Source: Solidesulfovibrio sp. (GTDB taxonomy: Bacteria > Desulfobacterota > Desulfovibrionia > Desulfovibrionales > Desulfovibrionaceae). From it: 42,148 bases of DNA. The stretch lies in contig NZ_JARKOZ010000091.1 of assembly GCF_029978005.1 (NCBI RefSeq), positions 1 through 42,148 of the forward strand, written 5' to 3'. A program made the translations under genes and the position numbers. Below the pieces are notes generated by a model. That model searched no databases and was not told where the DNA came from. It saw only the letters and a list, made by a program, of their open reading frames with translations. Of this stretch, positions 9,684-19,331 are shown piece after piece (the first letter of the stretch is position 1; every line of letters begins with the position of its first letter).

Positions 9684-9695
9684 GGGTATGCGGAT

Positions 9696-9872
9696 GCCTC
9701 CGGCGGCCAGGGGCTCGGCCCCTGGACCCCGCCGGGGGGATCATCCCCCCGGACCCCCGGCAAGGGGCAATGGTCGGCGATGGACATCAAAATGGCCTCT
9801 CGCCCCTAAACCCCCTTGAAAAGTCTTTGGAAGGGGGTTTGGGGGAAACCTTTCTTCAGAAAGGTTTCCCCC
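9696..9872. repeat. Composite palindromic repeat between gyrB and gyrA
   Basis: Four stem-loops fill the 200-base gap. The first is CCAGGGG/CCCCTGG (9707-9725). The second is a perfect 10-base stem with one central base (9732-9752). The third is AAACCCCCTT/AAGGGGGTTT (9808-9840). The fourth is a perfect 15-base stem with a two-base turn (9841-9872). None is followed by a clear T-run on either strand, so simple intrinsic termination is not obvious. From memory, similar GCCTCCGGCGGCC and GGGGGAAACC hairpins recur between genes in Desulfovibrio genomes, which would make this a REP-like element. Confidence 0.8.
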
Positions 9873-9883
9873 AATCTTCAATT

Positions 9884-13479
<3,596 letters not shown>

Positions 13480-13495
13480 GGGCGTCTCCTTGGCC

Positions 13496-13511
13496 GGCGC
13501 GCCAGCGCGCC
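13496..13511. promoter_or_regulatory. GC-only hairpin beside the dnaN ribosome-binding site
   Basis: GGCGCGC (13496-13502) and GCGCGCC (13505-13511) form a perfect seven-base stem with a two-base gap, in practice a four-base loop. In the leftward dnaN mRNA it ends just before the AAGGAG element. It could modulate translation of dnaN or simply be the end of a GC-rich leader. No terminator tail follows. Confidence 0.4.
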
Positions 13512-13553
13512 TCTCGTGCTCTTGGGGAAGTGGCGAAACGGGGCGGGGGAAAA

Positions 13554-13566
13554 GCCTCCGGCGGCC
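13554..13566. repeat. Partial copy of the gyrB-gyrA repeat
   Basis: The 13-base GCCTCCGGCGGCC here is identical to the start of the composite repeat at 9696-9708. The following bases (to about 13600) also form short GC-rich inverted repeats but do not match the second copy further. It lies in the dnaN leader. A chance match is possible because the sequence is GC-rich. Confidence 0.4.
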
Positions 13567-13712
13567 GAAGGGCCGACGCTCCCCGGGTGCCCGTTCCGGG
13601 AAATTCGAAGTTGAGGAGGTATTATTCCTCTTGGATGGAAAAGAAGGTTTGTGGGATCAGTAGAGGGGGGGCCGTATGTCGCTTTTCCATGTACCATTTT
13701 GTTTTTACTCAT

Positions 13713-13794
13713 AAAAAAAAGGAATTCCCTGGGAACGGCCAAGGCGCGGGGGAACAGCCGCGGGCCCTGCGGGGTCAAGACGGCGCGCCTTGGC
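13713..13794 (-). terminator. Inverted repeat with distal T-run at the dnaA 3' end
   Basis: GCCAAGGCGCG (13738-13748) and CGCGCCTTGGC (13784-13794) are perfect 11-base arms around an inner GC-rich hairpin, and overlap the last dnaA codons. Sixteen bases further along the leftward transcript there is a run of eight T (13720 to 13713). The gap is longer than in a textbook intrinsic terminator, so the function is uncertain. The remainder of the 295-base dnaA-dnaN gap contains the dnaN leader, with no gene and no convincing DnaA-box cluster. Confidence 0.4.
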
Positions 13795-15118
13795 GGCATT
13801 TTTTCGCCAATTGCCGGAAAAGAAGTTTCGTTTCTCTGTCATCATCCTGAATTTTTTGAAACTTTCTGATGGAGTACAGGACCGTGCTGTGGTCCTTGCC
13901 GCCGAAGACCTTGCCAAGCGCCGGGTAGGACATGCCGAGCAGGGTGCGGCAAAGGGTCATGGCCGCCTGTCTGGCGAAGACGAGCTCCTTGCGCCGCGAC
14001 TGGCCGACGAGATCGGCCACGGCCAGGGAAAAATGCTCGGCGCACACGGCCAGGATGCGCTCGGGCGTCAGTTCCGGCAGGGCCTGGTCCTCGGACAGGC
14101 GGACGTGCTTGTTGAACTCGGCCTCGGTGAGTTCCTTGCCGCCGTGGCGGCGGAAGGCCTCGATGCGAAGGAGCACCCCTTCGAGCTGGCGGAAGCCGTC
14201 GAACCGGCTGGCCAGGGTGACGACCTGGTCCCGGGCCAGGCCCAGGCGCTTCTCGCGGTTGGCCGTCTCGACAGAGGCGATGCGCACGTCGAGGTCCGGG
14301 GCCTTGAGGTGGACCATGAGCCCCCATTCCAGGCGCGACTTGAGGGTCGGGGAGAAGAAGTCGCAGGCGCCCACCCGCTCGCGGCTGGAAAAGACCATCT
14401 GCTTGCCGGCGTCGTGGAAGGCGTTGAAAAGGACCACCAGCTCCTGCTCCAGTTCCGGCATGCGCTTGAGGTCGGTCAACTCGTCGATGAAGAGCCATTG
14501 GCTCGAGGCGATGGCCGCCCGGGCCTCGTGGCGGTTGGCCCCGGCGTCGGCGAAGCGGTTCTGGATGTCGGCCAGGGAACCGAAAAAGACGGATTTCGTC
14601 GGGTGCAGCCGGGCGGCGGCGTTGGCCATGGCGCGCAGCAGATGGGACTTGCCCGAGCCGGGCGGACCGCAGACCAGGAAGGGGTTGTAGCGCACCTCGC
14701 CGTCCTGGGCCGCTTCCCGGGCCAGGGCCAGGGGGAAGTGGTTCTTCTCGTTGGCCAGGAAGGTGTCGAAGGTGAAGCGGTGGCCGAAGGGGAAATCCGC
14801 AGCCGCCGTGGGCAATTCCAGGGGCGCCGCGGCGTGGCCGTTGCCGCCGGTGCGGTTCTGGTAATGCACGGCGTAGCCCGGGCCGAGGAACTGGCGGACT
14901 TCCTTCTCGAAGAGCTCCTTGGCCGAGGCCTCGAACCAGGCGGCGAAGTAGGCGTGAGGAAAGCGGACGCGGCAGGATCGATCCGATTCGCTGACCGAAA
15001 GGTCAAGGGGATCGAACCAGCGGCGCAGTTCCTGCTCGGGGCAGGTGCGCGCGAGGTGCTGGCGGAAATCGTCCTTGAGCACGCCTTCACCGGAAGCGGT
15101 CAGGGGCATGGGCGGCAT
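13775..15118 (-). CDS. dnaA: Chromosomal replication initiator DnaA, divergent form
   Basis: The 447-residue AAA+ initiator opens oriC. Domain I is residues about 12-85. The ATPase has Walker A GPPGSGKS (151-158), Walker B LFIDE (209-213) and SRLEWGL near 261-267. The DNA-binding domain ends with the signature GGKDHSTV at 406-413, where most DnaA proteins have GGRDHTTV. The Walker A has Ser for the usual Thr, and the family's LIDD is IDE. The start is not secure: ATG at 15118 has no clear Shine-Dalgarno, and a GTG at 15082 that begins VLKDDFRQHL is an alternative. It heads the leftward replication cluster. Confidence 0.93.
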   Translation of the reverse strand: MPPMPLTASGEGVLKDDFRQHLARTCPEQELRRWFDPLDLSVSESDRSCRVRFPHAYFAAWFEASAKELFEKEVRQFLGPGYAVHYQNRTGGNGHAAAPLELPTAAADFPFGHRFTFDTFLANEKNHFPLALAREAAQDGEVRYNPFLVCGPPGSGKSHLLRAMANAAARLHPTKSVFFGSLADIQNRFADAGANRHEARAAIASSQWLFIDELTDLKRMPELEQELVVLFNAFHDAGKQMVFSSRERVGACDFFSPTLKSRLEWGLMVHLKAPDLDVRIASVETANREKRLGLARDQVVTLASRFDGFRQLEGVLLRIEAFRRHGGKELTEAEFNKHVRLSEDQALPELTPERILAVCAEHFSLAVADLVGQSRRKELVFARQAAMTLCRTLLGMSYPALGKVFGGKDHSTVLYSIRKFQKIQDDDRETKLLFRQLAKKCRQGAPS

Positions 15119-15131
15119 CCGACCGGTACAA

Positions 15132-15160
15132 ATTGTTTCGTCATATCGGTATGTTGTAAA
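15132..15160 (-). promoter_or_regulatory. Candidate dnaA promoter
   Basis: On the lower strand TTTACA (15160-15155) and AACAAT (15137-15132) are separated by exactly 17 bases. The -35 matches the consensus at five of six positions and the -10 at four of six. Transcription would begin near 15125, giving a leader of about 7 bases to the ATG at 15118 or 43 bases to the GTG at 15082. Confidence 0.4.
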
Positions 15161-15206
15161 GAGGACCCCGGACCCCTCCCCAAGGTCGCGAGGAAAGTCC
15201 TTCATA

Positions 15207-15269
15207 GCCCATTTCGCCTCTGAAGCCAAGGGGAAGCCCGGCTGTGTTGCCATCGGGCCTAAAATGGGC
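15207..15269 (+). promoter_or_regulatory. Nested hairpins in the leader of the DUF39 gene
   Basis: GCCCATTT (15207-15214) pairs perfectly with AAATGGGC (15262-15269), and inside it GCCCG (15236-15240) pairs with CGGGC (15254-15258). The structure lies 52-114 bases upstream of the DUF39 start, where a riboswitch or attenuator would sit. I compared it by eye with the SAM-I, SAH, cobalamin and THF riboswitch cores and could not match any. Confidence 0.35.
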
Positions 15270-15320
15270 CAAGAAAAGCGCCTGCCGGCCGCGCCGACGC
15301 GGCCAGGAGGGGGGATCGGC

Positions 15321-16487
15321 ATGAGCCACGAGGTGAAAAAAACCGTCGCCGAGATCAACCGGCGCATCGAGCAGGGCAAGGCCGTGGTGCTCACGGCCGC
15401 CGAAATGGTCGAGACCGTCCGCCGGCTGGGCAAGGTCAAGGCGGCCAAGGAAGTGGACGTGGTGGCCACGGGCACCTTCTCGCCCATGTGCTCCTCGGGC
15501 ATGCTGTTCAACTTCGGCCAGGAGCCGCCGGTCATCAAGGCGCAAAAGGTCCGGCTCAACAACATCCCGTGCCATGCCGGCCTGGCCGCCGTGGACGCCT
15601 ATCTCGGCGCGACGGAGCTTCCCAAGGAAGATCCCCTCAACAAGATCCACCCCGGCCGCTTCAAGTACGGCGGGGCCCACGTCATCGAGGATCTGCTGCG
15701 CGGCAAGGCCGTGCGCCTGGCCTGCGAGGCCTACGGCACGGACTGCTACCCGCGCCGGGAGCTCGACAAGGACGTGACCCTGGCCCAGCTCAAGTACGCG
15801 GCGCTGCTTAACCCGCGCAACTGCTACCAGAACTACAATGTGGCCGTGAACCTCACCAGCCGCATCGTCTACACCTACATGGGGCCGCTCAAGCCCAACG
15901 CCCGCAACGCCAACTTCGCCACGGCCGGCGAGCTGTCGCCGCTTTTCAACGATCCGTATTTGAAGACCATAGGCCTTGGCACCCGCATCTTCCTCGGCGG
16001 CGGCGTGGGCTACGTCATCGGCGCGGGCACCCAGCACGATCCCCGACCCAAGCGCAACGAACGGGGCATCCCGCTGTCCGCCTCGGGCACGCTCATGCTC
16101 AAGGGCGATATGAAGGGCATGAACCCGCGCTACGTCCGGGCCGTGTCCATCCTCGGCTACGGCGTGTCCCTGGCCGTGGGCGTGGGCATCCCCATTCCCG
16201 TTTTGAACGAGGACATGGCCTTTTTCACCGGCGTGTCCGACGCGGACATCCAGATGCCGGTCAAGGACTACGGGCACGACTATCCCAACGGCGTCGGCCG
16301 GGTGCTCGGCTACGTCACCTACGCCGAATGCCGCTGCGGCGAGGTGATGATCAACGGCAAGCCGACCCAGGCCGTGCCCATGACCAGCCTGACCATGTCC
16401 CTGGAAGTGGCCGAGACGCTCAAGAGTTGGCTGCAGCAAGGAAAATTTCTGCTGACCGAGCCCGTGGAGCCCATCGAATCGCACTGA
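15321..16487 (+). CDS. Homocysteine biosynthesis protein, COG1900/DUF39 family
   Basis: A 388-residue protein of the family (HcyBio, COG1900) linked in methanogens and Desulfovibrio to sulfide incorporation into homocysteine, starting from aspartate semialdehyde. The conserved N-terminal segment ATGTFSPMCSSGM (around residues 50-62) and later LGGGVGYVIGAGTQHDP (around 230-246) are typical; conserved cysteines at CSSG and the CYP/CYQ segments are candidates for catalysis. No CBS or ferredoxin domain is attached, unlike some relatives. A strong AGGAGGGGG lies 8 bases before the ATG. It is divergent from dnaA and has a structured leader. The exact chemistry is inferred from the family. Confidence 0.88.
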   Translation: MSHEVKKTVAEINRRIEQGKAVVLTAAEMVETVRRLGKVKAAKEVDVVATGTFSPMCSSGMLFNFGQEPPVIKAQKVRLNNIPCHAGLAAVDAYLGATELPKEDPLNKIHPGRFKYGGAHVIEDLLRGKAVRLACEAYGTDCYPRRELDKDVTLAQLKYAALLNPRNCYQNYNVAVNLTSRIVYTYMGPLKPNARNANFATAGELSPLFNDPYLKTIGLGTRIFLGGGVGYVIGAGTQHDPRPKRNERGIPLSASGTLMLKGDMKGMNPRYVRAVSILGYGVSLAVGVGIPIPVLNEDMAFFTGVSDADIQMPVKDYGHDYPNGVGRVLGYVTYAECRCGEVMINGKPTQAVPMTSLTMSLEVAETLKSWLQQGKFLLTEPVEPIESH

Positions 16488-16609
16488 GGCGGCGGCTTCG
16501 CCCGGCGGAACGCGGCCGGGCGGACTGTTTCGCCGCTCTGGCGGGCTGGACAAGCGTCCCGTATTGGGATACGGCATCGGGTTCTTTCACCCGACAGGAG
16601 GAAACCACC

Positions 16610-16723
16610 ATGGCCAAGCATAAGAAGCACGAACGCCACAAGGAACTGGACCGCCGCCGCAAGCGCCGCAAGGAGCGCCTCAAGGAGCGCGTTCGTCAGG
16701 CCATCGCCGCCAAGAAAGCCTAA
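16610..16723 (+). CDS. Small, highly basic 37-residue protein
   Basis: Thirty-seven codons from an ATG with AGGAGG eight bases upstream. The product, beginning MAKHKKHERHKELDRRRKRR, has more than half of its residues as Lys, Arg or His and would form one amphipathic, strongly cationic helix. This composition suggests binding to nucleic acid or the ribosome. It follows the DUF39 gene after 122 bases and may share its transcript. I recall similar tiny basic proteins in Desulfovibrio annotations but do not know a function. The good ribosome site and lack of rare codons argue that it is real. Confidence 0.7.
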   Translation: MAKHKKHERHKELDRRRKRRKERLKERVRQAIAAKKA

Positions 16724-16846
16724 GCGCCGCGTCCCTGAAATTCGCGCCGGCGGATTTCGCGATAATATGACGTGTTCTATTATTTGCTGAAAAATGTCGC
16801 CATGTGTTTCGAGGGACGCCCAGGCCTGTTCCTTGCTTCCAGTTTC

Positions 16847-16922
16847 CCGTCCCGCGCGGGGACGGCGACCCGGATTTATTGCGACGCGTACGCCGACCGG
16901 GCAGGGGACCTTCCTTGCCCGG
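16847..16922 (+). promoter_or_regulatory. Two hairpins in the fmdB-purB leader
   Basis: CCGTCCC/GGGACGG (16847-16853 and 16859-16865) forms a seven-base stem with a five-base loop. CCGGGCA/TGCCCGG (16897-16903 and 16916-16922) forms a second seven-base stem. The second ends about 30 bases before the FmdB start. Neither has a T-run. The 229-base gap holds no gene that I can support; A/T-rich bases near 16760-16790 may be the promoter. Confidence 0.4.
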
Positions 16923-16952
16923 CCTTGCGCATCATTCCCTGGGGGGCCTCCC

Positions 16953-17285
16953 ATGCCCTTGTATGAATACGAATGCCCCGACTGCGGTCGCGTGTTCGAG
17001 GAGCTGCGCCGCGCCGGCGACGAGTCCCCGGCGACGTGCCCCGAGTGCGGCGTCGCGGCCGGACGCATCGTCTCCCTTTCCGCCTTCGCCCTCAAAGGCC
17101 AAGGCTTCTACGCCACAGATTACGTCAAGCGACGCCCCGGCTCCTTCCAGAAGGACGGCAAGGGCACGATAAAGGGCACGGAAGTGCCCGTGCCCCAGCT
17201 CGCCCGCGATCCCTCGGTCCCCCTGCCCAAGGCGGAGGACGAGGAGGACGAGGCGGGCGGGGGACACGCCAAGGAGGGCGCATGA
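16953..17285 (+). CDS. FmdB-family zinc-ribbon protein
   Basis: A 110-residue protein whose first 45 residues are the FmdB/CxxC regulatory zinc ribbon: MPLYEYECPDCGRVFE with Cys8, Cys11, Cys29 and Cys32. The C-terminal third is Lys/Glu/Asp-rich and low in complexity. Family members are small putative regulators with an unproven role. The stop overlaps the purB start in an ATGA, so it is translated with purB. The ATG is preceded by G-rich sequence rather than a clean Shine-Dalgarno. Confidence 0.88.
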   Translation: MPLYEYECPDCGRVFEELRRAGDESPATCPECGVAAGRIVSLSAFALKGQGFYATDYVKRRPGSFQKDGKGTIKGTEVPVPQLARDPSVPLPKAEDEEDEAGGGHAKEGA

Positions 17286-18583
17286 TCGAGCGCTATACCC
17301 GCAAGGCCATGGGCGCGCTGTGGTCCCAGGAAAACCGCTTCGCCGCCTGGCTCGAGGTGGAGATCGCCGTGTGCGAGGCCTGGGCCGAACTCGGCCGCAT
17401 CCCGGCCGCGGACATGGCCGCCATTCGCGCCAAGGCCGGATTCGACGTGGCCCGCATCCTCGAGATCGAGGAGACCACCCGCCACGACGTCATCGCCTTT
17501 CTCACCGCCGTGGAGGAACGCGTGGGCCCGCCGGCCCGCTTCATCCACCTCGGCTGCACCTCCTCGGACATCGTGGACACCGCCAACGGCCTGCTCCTCG
17601 GCCGGGCCGGCGACGTGACGCTCGATACCATCGACGGGCTGCTCGCGGTCATCAAGGACCTGGCCATGCGCTTCAAGGGCCAGCTCATGATCGGCCGCAC
17701 CCACGGCATCCATGCAGAGCCCTTGAGCTTCGGCATGAAGATGGCCTCCTTCTACGCCGAGTTCACCCGCCACCGCGAGCGCGTGGCCGTGGCCACGGCG
17801 GGCGTGAAGGTGGGCAAGATTTCCGGGGCCGTGGGCGGCTACGCCCACCTCGATCCCCGTGTGGAGTCCATCGCCCTGGCCCGCCTGGGCCTGGCCGTGG
17901 ACCCGGTTTCCACGCAGATCGTGCAGCGCGACCGCCATGCCGCCTTCTTCACCTCCCTGGCGCTTCTGGCCGGGGGCGTGGAGCGCATGGCCACCGAGTT
18001 GCGCCATCTCCAGCGCACCGAGGTGCTCGAGGCCGAAGAGGGCTTCGCCAAGGGCCAGAAAGGCTCCTCGGCCATGCCCCACAAGAAGAACCCCATCTCC
18101 GCCGAGAACATCTGCGGTCTCTCGCGCCTGGTGCGCACCAACGCCCTGGCGGCCATGGAGAACATGGCGCTTTGGCACGAGCGCGACATCTCGCATTCCT
18201 CCGTGGAACGCGTCATCATGCCCGATTCCACCATCCTGGCCGACTACACCGTGGCCCGGCTGACCGGCATCCTCAAAAACCTCAAGGTCAACCCCGACAA
18301 CATGGCCCGCAACATGATGGCCTCCTACGGGCTTTTCTATTCCCAGCGCGTGCTTCTGGCGCTTATCGAGACGGGCATGGACCGCCAGAAGGCCTACGAG
18401 GCCGTGCAGCGCGTGGCCATGGCCTGCTGGGAGGGCCGCAAGTCCTTTCCCGACGCTGTGCGCGCCGACGCCGCCATCGGTGAAAAACTGTCTCCGGCGG
18501 CGCTGGACGCGCTCTTCGACCCGAACTACTATCTCGCCCACGAGGACCTGATCTACGGTCGGGTCTTCGGCGCGGCGTCCTGA
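17282..18583 (+). CDS. purB: Adenylosuccinate lyase
   Basis: The 433-residue enzyme of the fumarase/aspartase superfamily catalyses two steps of purine synthesis: SAICAR to AICAR and adenylosuccinate to AMP. It begins MIERYTRKAMGALW and has His68 in TTRHDVIAF, His141 in GRTHGIHAEP and the superfamily signature GSSAMPHKKNP at 261-271 with the mobile catalytic serine. Its length is that of the short bacterial PurB clade. Translation is coupled to the FmdB gene upstream; pyrE follows after 140 bases. Confidence 0.97.
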   Translation: MIERYTRKAMGALWSQENRFAAWLEVEIAVCEAWAELGRIPAADMAAIRAKAGFDVARILEIEETTRHDVIAFLTAVEERVGPPARFIHLGCTSSDIVDTANGLLLGRAGDVTLDTIDGLLAVIKDLAMRFKGQLMIGRTHGIHAEPLSFGMKMASFYAEFTRHRERVAVATAGVKVGKISGAVGGYAHLDPRVESIALARLGLAVDPVSTQIVQRDRHAAFFTSLALLAGGVERMATELRHLQRTEVLEAEEGFAKGQKGSSAMPHKKNPISAENICGLSRLVRTNALAAMENMALWHERDISHSSVERVIMPDSTILADYTVARLTGILKNLKVNPDNMARNMMASYGLFYSQRVLLALIETGMDRQKAYEAVQRVAMACWEGRKSFPDAVRADAAIGEKLSPAALDALFDPNYYLAHEDLIYGRVFGAAS

Positions 18584-18613
18584 CTCCGGGCGCGGCGTCC
18601 AAGGAAGATACAA

Positions 18614-18635
18614 CCCGGCTGCGGGCGCATTTTTT
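18614..18635 (+). terminator. Weak candidate terminator after purB
   Basis: CCCG (18614-18617) and CGGG (18622-18625) can pair, and a run of six T (18630-18635) follows after four bases. The stem is only four pairs, so this is a marginal intrinsic terminator between purB and pyrE. Confidence 0.25.
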
Positions 18636-18723
18636 CGCCTCTTCCCCCGGCCGGGGCGCGGAATCACTTTTCAAACCGGGCCGCCTTTTGTATGGGGATG
18701 AAAAGGGGCACGCGGGGAGTTCC

Positions 18724-19320
18724 ATGTCCTTTCCAATCGAAGGTCAGGACGCCGCCGTCATGCGCGGCCGTCTGGCCAGCCTGCTTCTCGAGAAATCCTA
18801 TAGGGCCGGCGAGGTCGTTTTGACCTCGGGCCGCAAGAGCGATTATTATTTCGACTGCAAGCAGACCGCGCTCCACCCCGAAGGGGCCTGGCTCATCGGC
18901 AACCTGCTGTTCGACCTCCTGCCGGCCGACGTGGTCGGCGTCGGCGGCATGACCCTCGGGGCCGATCCCCTGGTCACGGCCGTGAGCCTGGTTTCGTTCT
19001 TGCGCGGCCGGCCCCTGCCGGCGTTTATCGTGCGCAAGGCGGCCAAGGGCCACGGCACCAACCAGTTCCTGGAGGGGCTTTCCAACTTCGCCCCCGGAGC
19101 CAGGGTGGCCTTGCTCGAGGACGTGGTCACCACGGCCGGCACGCTTTCGACGGTCATCGACCGGGTGGTCGATGCCGGGCTCACGGTGGGGGCCGTGGTC
19201 ACGGTCCTCGACCGCAAGGAAGGCGGGACCGAGCTTTTGGCCGAGCGCGGCTATCCGCTGCTGTCGGTCTTCACCCGCGACGCGCTCCTTGCCGCGGCCA
19301 ACCCGCAACAGGCGTCCTGA
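18724..19320 (+). CDS. pyrE: Orotate phosphoribosyltransferase
   Basis: The 198-residue enzyme converts orotate and PRPP to orotidine monophosphate in pyrimidine synthesis. It has the type I phosphoribosyltransferase PRPP loop VALLEDVVTTAGT (128-140), the orotate-contact segment TSGRKSDYYFD (35-45) and the flexible-loop lysines RKAAKGHGT (104-112). The ATG at 18724 has GGGGAG upstream; an earlier in-frame ATG at 18688 would add 12 unlikely residues. The next gene starts 11 bases after the stop, so pyrE appears to head an operon with cell-envelope genes. Confidence 0.95.
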   Translation: MSFPIEGQDAAVMRGRLASLLLEKSYRAGEVVLTSGRKSDYYFDCKQTALHPEGAWLIGNLLFDLLPADVVGVGGMTLGADPLVTAVSLVSFLRGRPLPAFIVRKAAKGHGTNQFLEGLSNFAPGARVALLEDVVTTAGTLSTVIDRVVDAGLTVGAVVTVLDRKEGGTELLAERGYPLLSVFTRDALLAAANPQQAS

Positions 19321-19331
19321 CGCGAGGCGAC

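Noticed and set aside
15045-15320. N-terminal extension of the DUF39 protein
   Set aside because: The strong AGGAGGGGG at 15305-15313 fixes the ATG at 15321, and the extension overlaps dnaA.
16724-16952. A tRNA or small RNA gene in the purB leader
   Set aside because: The hairpins do not form a cloverleaf, and no T-arm or anticodon pattern is present.
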